DNA of 64,000 nt from CAWHHZ01 sp963829355 (lineage in GTDB: Bacteria > Acidobacteriota > Thermoanaerobaculia > Gp7-AA8 > JAHWKK01), in contig CAWHHZ010000011.1 of the NCBI GenBank assembly GCA_963829355.1, forward strand, positions 77,038-141,037. Reading direction: 5' to 3'. Below the pieces are notes generated by a model, which saw only the letters and a list, made by a program, of their open reading frames with translations, did no database searches and was not told where the DNA came from. A program made the translations under genes and the position numbers. Shown here piece by piece: positions 41,771-50,563 of the stretch (position 1 is the stretch's first letter; the number at the start of each line of letters is the position of its first letter).

Positions 41771-43036
41771 ATGAGATTGATGACTGCCGCGCTGTGCCTT
41801 CTCGTGACGATTCCGGCGAGCGGAGACTATCCCGCCGCGTGGACCGAACCGGTGGATCCGTTCACGATCGTTGGAAATGTTCACTACGTCGGTACGGCGG
41901 ATCTCGCCTCGTACCTGATCACGACACCGGATGGCCATATTCTGATTGACGCACCGATGGAGGAGAACGTGCCGCTCCTCCTTTCCTCGATCAGGACTCT
42001 CGGTTTCGATCCAGGTGACGTGAAGGTACTTCTCAACACGCACGCTCATTTCGATCATGCGGGAGGCTTCGCGGCACTGAAGAGAGAGACAGGTGCGCGA
42101 CTTCTGGCGTCTCCCGCGGATGCGGAGTTGCTCGAACGAGGTGGATCAGGCGACTTCGCTTTCGGCGACACCGCGACGTTTCCCCCGGTGGAGGTCGACG
42201 GTCTCATCGAGGATGGGCAGGTGGTCGATCTGGGAGGAGCCCGGCTCCGGGCAATCGCAACGCCCGGCCACACAAAGGGGGGCACGAGTTGGGTGATGCA
42301 GATCGAAGATTCAGGGCACGAGCTCACCGTACTCTTTGCCAACTCCATGTCGGCTCCGGGCTACGATCTTGTCGACAACCCTCGATACCCCGAGATCATG
42401 AGCGACTACCGGGCCAGCTTCGAGCGGCTGGCGTCGATCGATGCAGACGTGTTCCTGCCGACTCACGGCTCGTTTATCAGATTGCGCGACAAGATCGCTG
42501 CGATGCATGAGAATCCGCTTTCTAATCCATTTGTCGATCCCGGTGCCGCAAAGCGCTACGTCGAGCGGTGGAGTCGGATCGTCGAGGCGCAATACGACGA
42601 ACAGATGGCTACCGCCGCGGTCGATACGCTGCTCGACCGGTTTCATCTGGCCGCCTCCGAGGCCGACGGCGAACGCTACTTCTCTTACTTCGCTCCTGAT
42701 GGGATCTTCATCGGAACTGATGCAGGGGAGCGGTGGAACGTTGACCAGTTCCGGTCGTTCGCCGAGCCGTACTTCAGCCGTGGTCAGGGGTGGACCTATC
42801 GGCCAGTCTCGAGGAATGTCTACGTCAATGGACAAACGGCGTGGTTTGACGAAATTCTAGAGAACGATTCCTACGGGATCACACGCGGAACAGGTGTTCT
42901 CGTCAGGGAAGGCGAAGAGTGGCGGATCGCGCAGTACCACCTGACCATTCCGATCCCGAATGAAGTTGCGGAGGACGTCGTGAACCTGATCCGGGAGCTG
43001 GCTGCCTCAGAGCCACTTGCGCCGGCGAAAGAATAG
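41771..43036 (+). CDS. subclass B3-like metallo-beta-lactamase-fold protein fused to an NTF2/SnoaL-like domain
   Basis: 421 residues with a short signal peptide. The metallo-hydrolase ligands are HAHFDH (91-96), His167 (PGHTKGG) and His232 (PTHGSF). The segment MSAPGYDLVDNPRYPEIMSDYRASFERL matches B3 beta-lactamases. From about residue 285 a second domain of 130 residues resembles the SnoaL/DUF4440 NTF2 fold (AVDTLLDRFHLAASEADGERYFSYFAPDGIFIGTD; WRIAQYHLTIPIP). Lactamase activity cannot be told from sequence; the fold may act on another lactone or thioester. Its 3' end overlaps the convergent corA by 30 bp. Confidence 0.82.
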   Translation: MRLMTAALCLLVTIPASGDYPAAWTEPVDPFTIVGNVHYVGTADLASYLITTPDGHILIDAPMEENVPLLLSSIRTLGFDPGDVKVLLNTHAHFDHAGGFAALKRETGARLLASPADAELLERGGSGDFAFGDTATFPPVEVDGLIEDGQVVDLGGARLRAIATPGHTKGGTSWVMQIEDSGHELTVLFANSMSAPGYDLVDNPRYPEIMSDYRASFERLASIDADVFLPTHGSFIRLRDKIAAMHENPLSNPFVDPGAAKRYVERWSRIVEAQYDEQMATAAVDTLLDRFHLAASEADGERYFSYFAPDGIFIGTDAGERWNVDQFRSFAEPYFSRGQGWTYRPVSRNVYVNGQTAWFDEILENDSYGITRGTGVLVREGEEWRIAQYHLTIPIPNEVAEDVVNLIRELAASEPLAPAKE

Positions 43037-43981
43037 AAACAATCCGAAACACGCGAGGAAGATGATCCCGAGGATCACGGGATAACCCCACCGCGAGCTG
43101 AGCTCGGGCATGTAGTGAAAGTTCATTCCGTAGATCCCGGCGATCATGGTGGGTATCGCCGCAATCGCGACCCAGGCGGAGATTTTCCTCATGTCTTCGT
43201 TCTGGCGGATGCTGAGCTGCGCCAGATGGGCTTCGAGGATCGACGTCAGCAGGTCCCGGAAACCCTCGACCTGCTCGACGACGCGAAGCATGTGGTCGTG
43301 CGCGTCCCGGAAATACGTTTTGATCTCCTCAGGAATCCACGGAGAGGGCAGATCGGCGAGCTGATCGAGGGGGATCACAAGCGGAGCAGTCGAGCGGTGA
43401 AACTCGAGAACCTCTCGCTTCAGGTAATAGATCCGCTCGGCTGGATTTTCGATCTCGGGTGAGAACACCTGTTCCTCGAGCTCGTCGATATCCTGAGCGA
43501 CTCCCTCGATGACCGGCAGGTAATCGTCGACCACGCGATCGACGATCGCGTGGAGGACCGCGGCCGGTCCGAATTTGAGAAGCTCCGGCATCTGGTCGAG
43601 ACGATCTCGAACGCTCGACAGGCGGCTCGCTTCTCCGTGCCGGACCACGATGATGAACTTCTCTCCGAGAAAGATCAGAATCTCGCCCGCTTCGATCACC
43701 TCGGTCGAGTCGACGTAGCGGAGCGTCTTGAGAACGAAGAACGTCGATTCGCCGTAGTGTTCCAGCTTTGGACGCTGGTGGGCGTGAATGGCGTCCTCCA
43801 CGGCGAGCTCGTGAAGCGAGAAGATCTCCCGCACCTCCTCGAACTCCTGGTCTTCCGGCTCATACAACCCAATCCACACGAAGGCATCATCGTGCCGGCT
43901 CGCGGCTCTGCACGCCTCCGCCGGAGTGTCCGTGCCGGGGATCCGGCGTCCCTCGTGGTAGGCCGCGCAATCGACAATCAT
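43007..43981 (-). CDS. corA: CorA-family magnesium/cobalt channel
   Basis: 324 residues. The C-terminal signature YGMNFHYMPEL lies between two transmembrane helices, followed by a basic tail (FFRRRKWL). The N-terminal cytoplasmic domain is of normal length (VEDAIHAHQRPKLEHYGESTFFVLKTL). I chose the start MIVDCAAYHEGRRIPG at 43981; the ORF extends to 44143 through a repeat. No ribosome site is evident. Confidence 0.92.
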   Translation of the reverse strand: MIVDCAAYHEGRRIPGTDTPAEACRAASRHDDAFVWIGLYEPEDQEFEEVREIFSLHELAVEDAIHAHQRPKLEHYGESTFFVLKTLRYVDSTEVIEAGEILIFLGEKFIIVVRHGEASRLSSVRDRLDQMPELLKFGPAAVLHAIVDRVVDDYLPVIEGVAQDIDELEEQVFSPEIENPAERIYYLKREVLEFHRSTAPLVIPLDQLADLPSPWIPEEIKTYFRDAHDHMLRVVEQVEGFRDLLTSILEAHLAQLSIRQNEDMRKISAWVAIAAIPTMIAGIYGMNFHYMPELSSRWGYPVILGIIFLACFGLFLFFRRRKWL

Positions 43982-44168
43982 GGGGAGAGTATAGAGGAGC
44001 GGGTGGAGGTGAGGATTTCTTGCGGCCCTGTTCTCAGAACCGAAGTGCACGACAGTCAAATACTCACCCGATCCTTCGCTGCGCTCAGGATGACAGTCGT
44101 TCGGGGTGCGCTGCCTCGAGGTCTCGACCTCCAGCGAACGCATCTCCTTCCGGCTGTGTTATACGACG

Positions 44169-44786
44169 ATGATGAGGAACTCCTGGACCGCAGCAGGGAC
44201 GAACGCGGCGAATGTGCCCGACACGCCGCTCGCACTGGCGGCGTACCGTCGGGAGGAGGGTGCCTTCGAGGCGCTGATCGCTGCCTTCGAGAAGCCGCTA
44301 TTCAACTACGTGTACCGTCTCCTGCTCGACCCGCACGATTCCGAGGAGGTCGTGCAGGATACATTCATTCGTGCGCACAAGGCGCTGACGCGGAAGTACA
44401 GCGAGGCTCAGTGCCGTGAGCTCCAGCTTCGTGCCTGGCTCTTTCGGATCGCCCGCAATCTGAGCCGGAACAAGCGGCGGGGAAAGCGGCACGAGCTCGA
44501 GCAGCAGATCTCGGAAACGGGGATGGAGCTCGAGTCCGTCTCGCCACTCTCGATCGTCTGTGAGGTCGAGAAGCGCCAGGATCTCGAACGGCTCGACGAC
44601 GCGATCAGGAGTCTGCCGGAAGAGGTACGGGAGCTCATCATTCTTCGTTTCATCGAGGAAATGTCCTACGCGGAGATCGCCGAGACGACTGGCTCGAGCG
44701 AGGCGTCACTGCGCGGGAAGGTGTTCCGGTCGTTGCGTGCCCTGCGCGATGCGCTCTCGGAAGGGGAGATGACTCATGCGATGTAA
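44169..44786 (+). CDS. ECF-type sigma factor paired with an alkyltransferase-fused anti-sigma
   Basis: About 205 residues. Region 2 is FEALIAAFEKPLFNYVYRLL with DPHDSEEVVQDTFIRAHKAL; region 4 is LDDAIRSLPEEVRELIILRF with SYAEIAETTGSSEASLRGKVFRSLRAL. This is a complete ECF sigma factor with no extra domain. Start candidates are 44169, 44172 and 44106; none has a clear ribosome site. Its stop overlaps the next gene by 11 bp, so the two are translationally coupled, as sigma/anti-sigma pairs usually are. Confidence 0.92.
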   Translation: MMRNSWTAAGTNAANVPDTPLALAAYRREEGAFEALIAAFEKPLFNYVYRLLLDPHDSEEVVQDTFIRAHKALTRKYSEAQCRELQLRAWLFRIARNLSRNKRRGKRHELEQQISETGMELESVSPLSIVCEVEKRQDLERLDDAIRSLPEEVRELIILRFIEEMSYAEIAETTGSSEASLRGKVFRSLRALRDALSEGEMTHAM

Positions 44787-45669
44787 TGATGTCGAACTGA
44801 GACTCGACTGCCACAGGAGTGGCGAGCTCGATCCGGCAGAGGCCGGAGTCGTCGACGAACATCTCGCTGAGTGCGGGGAGTGTCGCGAGATCAGTGAATC
44901 GATCGACTCGCTTGCGCGTTCGGCCAGACGCCTGATGGGGGAATGCGAACCGTGCTGCCTCGAGGTGCTGGAACAGGCTCTGTTTGACCGCTACGACAGC
45001 TTCGAATCGTCCAGAGGGGAGGTGTTCGCGGTCTTCTCTCCCCAGGGTGTGAAACACCTCCGGCTCGGAGGAACCCGCGAGTCGTTCGTTCAGGAGTACC
45101 AGAAGAGGTTCGGCCGGGAGTTGCACTGCTCCTCGATCGACGGCGCGACACGCGATTCGATCAAGGCGGCGCTCGAGGGAGAGGGGCGCGGTCCGGTGGA
45201 GATCGATTTCTCCGAGCTCGCCGCCTTCGAGCGAAGGGTTCTCGAGACGCTCCTGCAGATTCCGAAAGGGGAGGTGCGTACCTACGCCTGGGTCGCTCGC
45301 GAGGCCGGAAATCCGGCAGCGAGCCGCGCTGTCGGAAACGCCTGCGCACGCAATCCAGTCCCGTTCATCGTCCCGTGCCACCGGGTCGTACCGACCTCCG
45401 GAGGCATCGGCTCCTACTATTACGGTCCATCACTCAAGCGGGAGATTCTATCGGCCGAGGGAGTGGAGACCGAAAGGCTGGAGTCGCTGGCGAAACGCGG
45501 CATTCGTTACGTCGGTTCGCTCTCCGATCACTCGTATTGTTTCCCAACCTGCAGAGGTGTCGAACGGATGACCGAGGACGAGATCGTTTATCTGAGAAGT
45601 GATCGTGAGGCGCTTGCTCGAGGTCTCGAGCCGTGCGAGTGGTGCAGACCGCTCGCTCGCTCGGCGTGA
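44776..45669 (+). CDS. anti-sigma zinc finger / O6-alkylguanine-DNA alkyltransferase / Ada-like zinc domain fusion
   Basis: 297 residues, soluble, in three parts. Residues 1-50 form a zf-HC2/ZAS anti-sigma finger: CHRSGELDPAEAGVVDEHL then H29-x3-C33-x2-C36 (HLAECGEC). Residues about 60-235 are a full alkyltransferase with the RAVGNACARNP helix and active-site C201 in PCHRVV. Residues 245-294 resemble the Ada methylphosphotriester zinc domain with C255, C259, C287 and C290 (HSYCFPTC; GLEPCEWCRP). It overlaps the ECF sigma gene. Inference: methyl transfer to C201 or to the zinc cysteines releases the sigma factor, giving an adaptive response unlike Ada-AraC. Plain DNA repair by a protein with an unused finger is the alternative. 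Confidence 0.9.
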   Translation: MRCNDVELRLDCHRSGELDPAEAGVVDEHLAECGECREISESIDSLARSARRLMGECEPCCLEVLEQALFDRYDSFESSRGEVFAVFSPQGVKHLRLGGTRESFVQEYQKRFGRELHCSSIDGATRDSIKAALEGEGRGPVEIDFSELAAFERRVLETLLQIPKGEVRTYAWVAREAGNPAASRAVGNACARNPVPFIVPCHRVVPTSGGIGSYYYGPSLKREILSAEGVETERLESLAKRGIRYVGSLSDHSYCFPTCRGVERMTEDEIVYLRSDREALARGLEPCEWCRPLARSA

Positions 45670-45689
45670 GCTGGGTGATCCGGCGGAGC

Positions 45690-46127
45690 TGTCATCCTGA
45701 GCGAAGCGAAGGATCGCGTACGGCATGACTCGCTTAACCCGCATTTCTCACCAGCTTTCTACTGCGGCGACGGATAGCGGCGCGGCTGCTGCGTTGCGCT
45801 CGATTCGGCTCCTCGACATAGTGTCGACTATGCCTGCGGGGCCGAACCTTCGCGCGCCTTGCATCCGCACCACTCTCCGCCGCCTCGCTACGATATCTGG
45901 TGAGAAATACGGGTTAAGACTTCCGGCGGAGTATTCTTCACCCGATCCTTCGCTGCTAATGAACGAGGAATCTGGGTGGGGGACCGTACGTAGAAACTTC
46001 CCCCGCCCAGATCCCTCAGTCGCGATGAAGCCGCTCCTTTCCTTCTTCGCTTCGCTCCTCAGGGCAGGCGGAATGGCAGACGGTGAGTCATGTCACTCCA
46101 TTGGCGCAGCGAAGCGGCGTCATTCGC
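45690..46127. repeat. cluster of dispersed repeats between two genes
   Basis: The stretch begins CTGTCATCCTGAGCGAAGCGAAGGATCGCG. It then contains about 220 bp of unrecognised sequence, the GGAATCTGGGTGGGGGACC hairpin unit (about 45970-46040), and a CAGCGAAGCGGCGTCATTCGCTCAGGATGAC unit ending near 46138, inside the last codons of the next gene. No protein gene is credible. Confidence 0.75.
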
Positions 46128-47045
46128 TCAGGATGACTCGGAGGTGGGGAGCTCTACCGTGGCAACCACTTCGTTTCCCCGACCCCGATACTCCAGTCTG
46201 TCGAATGCGAGCATCTTTGCGATTGCGATTCCGCGCCCGTGTGTGTCGAAGGCGCGGGCTGGGTCGATCGTCAGGAACCGCTCCGAGTCGAAGCCGGCAC
46301 CCTGATCGGTGACGGTCACGCGGATCTCGCCGTTCTTGCGGACGAGCTCGACACTTACCGTCTTGTCGCGGTTCTCTTCCAGCGCCATGCGCCGCGCGAT
46401 TTCCCGCTCGAGCGCACCCTCGGCGCTGAGTTTCGATTTGTCGTCGTAACCGATGCCGAGATTGCCGTGCTCGACGGCATTGATCAGGAGCTCTGAGAGT
46501 CCGATCACCTGCGTTTCCGGGTCCGGGAAGACCCACGCGAGCAAAGTGCTCAACGCAGCCGCCTCGCGGATCGTTCTGTATTCGAAAGTCGCGTACTGGA
46601 GGGTCGACAAGGCAGTCTGTCCTTCGCGAACCTCTCCCTGGAATGCTTCCCATCGGTCGTGATCACTGATCGCCGCCCTCACGATCGAAAGAAGGATTTC
46701 GGACTTGTACGGTTTGACCAGGTAGTAATAGCAGCCGGCGTCGATACCCTGGCGGATCTCTTCACCATCTCCCGCACAGGTCTGGAGAATCACCGGGATG
46801 TGCGCCAGCTCCTTGTGATCCTTCATCCTCTGCAGCAGCCCGATGCCGTCCAGGCGTGGCATACGCCGGTCGAGGATGATGACCCTGTAGCTGCGTGGGC
46901 TGGCCGCGAGCCTCTGCCACGCATCCTCTCCATCGACGGCGCTTTCGATCTCGTGGCCGAGCGACGCGAGGCGTGCACGCAGAAGCTCGCGATCGATGTC
47001 CAGATCGTCGACAACGAGAATGCGATTCGTAGGCTCCGGAGTCAT
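46128..47045 (-). CDS. receiver domain fused to an RsbW-like HATPase
   Basis: 305 residues. Receiver domain (1 to about 125): VVDDLDIDREL, phosphoacceptor Asp in IILDRRMPRLDG, Lys in LVKPYK. The C-terminal half is a Ser/Thr-kinase-type HATPase domain with ELLINAVEHGNLGIGY (N box), DQGAGFD and HGRGIAIAKML. No HisKA helix is present. Such hybrids may act as switch kinases on anti-sigma antagonists; no antagonist gene is adjacent. The C-terminus runs into repeat DNA. Confidence 0.87.
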   Translation of the reverse strand: MTPEPTNRILVVDDLDIDRELLRARLASLGHEIESAVDGEDAWQRLAASPRSYRVIILDRRMPRLDGIGLLQRMKDHKELAHIPVILQTCAGDGEEIRQGIDAGCYYYLVKPYKSEILLSIVRAAISDHDRWEAFQGEVREGQTALSTLQYATFEYRTIREAAALSTLLAWVFPDPETQVIGLSELLINAVEHGNLGIGYDDKSKLSAEGALEREIARRMALEENRDKTVSVELVRKNGEIRVTVTDQGAGFDSERFLTIDPARAFDTHGRGIAIAKMLAFDRLEYRGRGNEVVATVELPTSESS

Positions 47046-47121
47046 GAAAAGTGTGTGGCTCCTGCGTCAAGGCTGAGATTCGGACTTCTGAAGGACATGA
47101 GTATAGGCGAAAAGTACGAGA

Positions 47122-47898
47122 TCATCTCATGATCATCAGAACAGCTACGACGATCCCGAACACTGCAATCGTCCATCGCATTGGACGCTCCGGGATGTGT
47201 TGCGCCATTCTCGCTCCAGCGTACCCTCCGAGAAGCGCGCCTCCGGCCATGACCAGTGCGGCTGCCCAGACGACTGATCCGGCGACGACGAAATAGGCCA
47301 CGGCAGCGCCTTTGAGAAGAACCCCGAGAAGGTTCTTGAGGGCGTTTGCATGATGAATATTGTGAATGCCGGTCAGACCGAGCGTCACGATCATCATCAG
47401 GCCGATTCCGGAGCCGAAGTATCCGCCGTAAGAGGCGATGAGAAGCTGAATGACGAGCGCTGCGACGAACGCGGGGACCGATCCGTCGGTCTCGAGGTTG
47501 AGCAGACGCTTCAGCGATGGTTGTAACGCGATCAGAATCGAGGACGTCAGTATCAGGAAGGGCGCGATCGATCGAAAGATGGTCTGCGGAGTGTGGACGA
47601 GCAGCCAGGCCCCCAGAATCCCGCCGACCACCGAAGGGATCGCGAGCCAGAACCACCATCTCCTGATTTCTTTCAGCTTCTGCCGGTATCCCAACGCTCC
47701 GCTGATTCCCCCTGGCCAGAGGGCAACGGCGCTCGTCAAGTTCGCCTCGACTGGTGCGATACCGAGCCAGAGGAGAGTCGGGAACGTGAGATTCGTTCCG
47801 CCGCCCGCCACGGCGTTGATGGCGCCACCGGCGAAGCCTGCGAGCAGAACTACGGCGAGCTGCGGTATCTGGAGGGTCATCTCCATGAGCGGTGGCAT
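47122..47898 (-). CDS. TauE/SafE-family membrane permease
   Basis: 258 residues with about eight hydrophobic helices. The N-terminal GFAGGAINAVAGGGTNLTFP and the repeated YGGYFGSGIGLMMI after the midpoint match the inverted-repeat layout of the sulfite-exporter family. The substrate is unknown (sulfite or organosulfonate in relatives). The start is uncertain among 47898, 47886 and 47880. Confidence 0.9.
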   Translation of the reverse strand: MPPLMEMTLQIPQLAVVLLAGFAGGAINAVAGGGTNLTFPTLLWLGIAPVEANLTSAVALWPGGISGALGYRQKLKEIRRWWFWLAIPSVVGGILGAWLLVHTPQTIFRSIAPFLILTSSILIALQPSLKRLLNLETDGSVPAFVAALVIQLLIASYGGYFGSGIGLMMIVTLGLTGIHNIHHANALKNLLGVLLKGAAVAYFVVAGSVVWAAALVMAGGALLGGYAGARMAQHIPERPMRWTIAVFGIVVAVLMIMR

Positions 47899-47943
47899 TC
47901 TCGCACGAAGCCGCCCGATCTCACGGTTCCCGGTCTGATTGTG

Positions 47944-48307
47944 TCAGGAAATGCGTCGCGTGATGGGGATACGGTTGAATCGGAGAAGTGTCCTCTCTCC
48001 GCTCTCGCTTCCGAGCTCGAGCGCCTCCGGCAGGCCTTCATCATTCTGTTCGAACCAGACGCTCGATAGCCGGTTCACCCAATGGGAGAGTGTGGCTGAG
48101 TCGTCGCCCACCGAGAGAAAGAGTGTTCCACGATCATCCACTCTCGTCTCGATCGCGATCTCGTGCAAAGGAGAGCGCTTCGATTCCCGGCGGATACCGC
48201 TGGCAGGATCAAAAATCTCCATGTCCACGATCCAGCCGCGATGGCGCCTGGTCAGATCCTCGGCAAACGCCGACCACTCTCGGTCTCTCGATCAATTTCG
48301 TTCTCAT
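47944..48307 (-). pseudogene. DUF5335 family protein, frame-broken near its N-terminus
   Basis: The start MRTKLIERPR (ATG at 48307, GGAG upstream) is in one frame. The next segment, EWSAFAEDLTRRHRGWIVDMEI, continues in another, with one base offset near 48275. The rest runs to 47944 and has the DUF5335 features (TRVDDRGTLFLSVGDD; VWFEQNDEGLPEALEL; TLLRF). Function is unknown. A sequence error is likely because both parts look conserved. It starts 27 bp after the stress-protein gene. Confidence 0.65.
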
Positions 48308-48334
48308 CAGGCTGCTCCGCTCCTCAGTTCACGT

Positions 48335-49191
48335 TCATCGGCGCGTCTTCGCCATCACTGCCATCACCGCACATGGAACGTCCCGTACGATCCGCCCCGT
48401 GGTCCTTCCCAGGATTGTCGTGTCGTGCAATCTCCCATGCTGAGCATCCCACCACGAGAAGATCGACCGGCTCCTCGCTCATGCAGCGGAGGACCTCATC
48501 CTCGGCCGGTAACGCGCGGCGATGGAGTGTTGCGCGTGGTGCCCATGGAAATCGAGCCGGGCTGCCACTCGAACGCGGGGGCCGCCTGATCGGCGTTGGC
48601 TCGTCCCGCCAGGTCGAGAAGACGCAATTCGGCGCCTGTCGCTTCGGCTAGCATCGAAGCATGCTCAGCGGCCGCGTGCGCGGCCGCTGACGAGTCGACG
48701 GGGCAAAGAACCGAGCGAAGCTGGAAGGCATCGTTGACGCCCGCGCGAACCATGACTACGGGTACATCGCTCTCGTGGACGACGCCCTGAGCAACGGACC
48801 CGAGAAACAGACTGGCGACGGGCCCCCAGGCATGAGTGCCGAGCACAATGAGATCGCACGCGGCGTCGTTCACGAGTTTCACGATCCCCTGAACGGGGTT
48901 GCATTCGCGAACCTCGACCGAGACGTTGACGGAGTCGTCGAGCTCGTCGATGCAGAGCTGGAAGATCTCGGTGAGTGCCTTCGATCGTTCATTCTCAGCA
49001 GCAAGGATGAATGAATGAGGATCCCAGCCTCCGAAGTCGAAGACGAGCAGAGGGGCGATCGCATGAAAGACGGTGAGGCGTGCACCCGTGGCCTTTGCGA
49101 GCGATCCGGCGAACCGGAACGCGGAGGCCGACGCCGGTCCGAGATCAGTCGCCATCAGGATGTGTTCGGGTCGTTTCGCGCTCACATGCAC
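48335..49191 (-). pseudogene. tandem-domain universal stress protein, two frame breaks
   Basis: The first UspA domain (about 1-150) is intact: HILMATDLGPASASAFRFA and DLIVLGTHAWGPVASLFLGSVAQGVV, with a G-x2-G-type nucleotide motif. The second domain begins SVLCPVDSSAAAHAAAEHA and stops early at 48496. Its continuation is visible in a second frame (EVLRCMSEEPVDLLVVGC) and then a third (TILGRTTGRIVRDVPCAVMAV, stop at 48335). Two indels within about 150 bp are required. Confidence 0.72.
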
Positions 49192-49345
49192 AGTATCGGC
49201 GCCTCAATGATGATTGGCATTGACCGCAGTCACGACGGAATGTGAGCTGGCGCGACATCGGAGGTGAAACGGGTCGATTCCGGAGGGGGTGAAAACAGAG
49301 CGGATCGCGACGCGGGCTTGCGTTGCCCGCGTCACGATCCGAACT

Positions 49346-49840
49346 TCAGCTCTTCGAGATCAAACGATCGATCGAGAGGGCTCCGCTTCCACGGATGATG
49401 ACCACGGCGGCGAGTGCAAGTGCGAGGATGTGAAACTCAAATCCTTCCGTACCCGCGGGCAGGGTGCCGGACCAGTTCATGAAGAACCCGTTGCCGAGGT
49501 GCATGAAGAGAGCGACGCCCATGACGCTTCCGACGCCGAGAGCCGCGACCCTCCCGAGCAAACCCGTGATGAGACCGAGCCCGCCGAAGAACTCGGCCAT
49601 GATCGCGAGAAATGCAAACACGGCAGGAATTCCGACTGTGCCCGTGAAGTAGCCCATCGTTCCCTCGAAGCCGTGGCCGCCGAAGCTTCCGAAGAGCTTC
49701 TGCATGCCGTGCGGGACGATCATGAGTCCGAGCGCGATCCGGGCGATCGTCGCGGTGGCGTCCGAGGGTGTGGCGATGATGGTGCTGATGATGGAGTTGC
49801 TGGTTCGGGAGGGGTTGGTAACGTGAGTCGTCGAAGTCAT
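49346..49840 (-). CDS. DoxX-family membrane protein
   Basis: 164 residues with four hydrophobic helices. ALGLMIVPHGMQKLFG, a glycine-rich loop, then FFGGLGLITGLLGRVAALG is the DoxX pattern. AAAGGA lies 9 bp before the ATG at 49840. It is downstream of marR on the same strand, with a palindromic operator between them, so it is probably a MarR target. Roles in redox or thiol stress are reported for the family; not shown here. Confidence 0.88.
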   Translation of the reverse strand: MTSTTHVTNPSRTSNSIISTIIATPSDATATIARIALGLMIVPHGMQKLFGSFGGHGFEGTMGYFTGTVGIPAVFAFLAIMAEFFGGLGLITGLLGRVAALGVGSVMGVALFMHLGNGFFMNWSGTLPAGTEGFEFHILALALAAVVIIRGSGALSIDRLISKS

Positions 49841-49872
49841 TTCGGTGTTCCTTTCGTATGGTTGATGTAGCA

Positions 49873-49892
49873 TTAGTTAATTAATCAACTAA
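49873..49892. promoter_or_regulatory. MarR-type operator upstream of doxX
   Basis: TTAGTTAATTAATCAACTAA is palindromic at 18 of 20 positions and lies 33 bp upstream of the doxX start, between marR and doxX. It shares the TAGTT...AACTA arms with the site at 50386. Confidence 0.7.
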
Positions 49893-49906
49893 TCGGATAA
49901 ATTTTT

Positions 49907-50374
49907 TTAGAGGTTGTCCCGAATCTCGTCCAGAAGTTTGATGAGCCTGGCAATCTTGTTCTCACCGATCACCCCGATTGCATCGTCGGCAGCATCCATC
50001 CGGGGGTCCAGCTCGTTGAGGATTCGAAGCCCCTCATCAGTGATCCAGCAGTGAACGCGCCGCCGGTCGGAGGAACATCGCTCACGGCGGATCAATCCTC
50101 GGAGCTCGAGCCGGTCGAGAAGGCGCGTGATCCCCGGGGCCTGCTCGATCATGCGGTCCGCAATTTCGAGCGTGAGCAGGGAGTCCGGATGTGATCCGCG
50201 AAGGATGCGCAGCACGTTGTACTGCTGGAGGGTCACTCCGCTTGCTTCCACGACAGAGCTCAGGTGACGCTTGAGCATATCCACGGTCCGCATCAGCGCC
50301 ACCGCAGCTTCCTGCGAGCTGGAGCGGAATGGCCGACTCTGCTTGATTTCCTTCTGAATTGTCATCGTCGTCAT
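49907..50374 (-). CDS. MarR-family transcriptional regulator
   Basis: About 155 residues. The winged helix is LQQYNVLRILRGSHPDSLLTLEIADRMIEQAPGITRLLDRLELRGLIRRE, followed by the DRRRV wing and the helical dimer interface. It probably represses itself and doxX, given two matching palindromes. ATG at 50374 lies 11 bp from the upstream palindrome; 50365 and 50401 are other in-frame starts, none with a ribosome site. Confidence 0.9.
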   Translation of the reverse strand: MTTMTIQKEIKQSRPFRSSSQEAAVALMRTVDMLKRHLSSVVEASGVTLQQYNVLRILRGSHPDSLLTLEIADRMIEQAPGITRLLDRLELRGLIRRERCSSDRRRVHCWITDEGLRILNELDPRMDAADDAIGVIGENKIARLIKLLDEIRDNL

Positions 50375-50385
50375 CGTACTGTAAA

Positions 50386-50407
50386 ATAGTTTACGCGTCA
50401 ACTATTA
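50386..50407. promoter_or_regulatory. MarR-type operator upstream of marR
   Basis: AATAGTT (50386-50392) and AACTATT (50401-50407) are inverted around TACGCGTC. The arms match those of the palindrome before doxX, consistent with autoregulation. Confidence 0.65.
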
Positions 50408-50563
50408 TTCCAGTAAGGGCCGATTTACCAGAATGCTTCGGCGTGTATCGCACACGATTCCGGTCACGTGGAATGGCTCGCCGCACTCCCGAGGCGTGTT
50501 CGTTTCCCCCATGGAGAAGGTGTCCTGCGCGGAAATTGCTACATCTGGCAGGAGGAGGACACC

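Noticed and set aside
41771..43036. Clinical-type antibiotic resistance gene
   Set aside because: B3-like ligands alone do not show lactamase activity, and the fused domain and context give no support for resistance.
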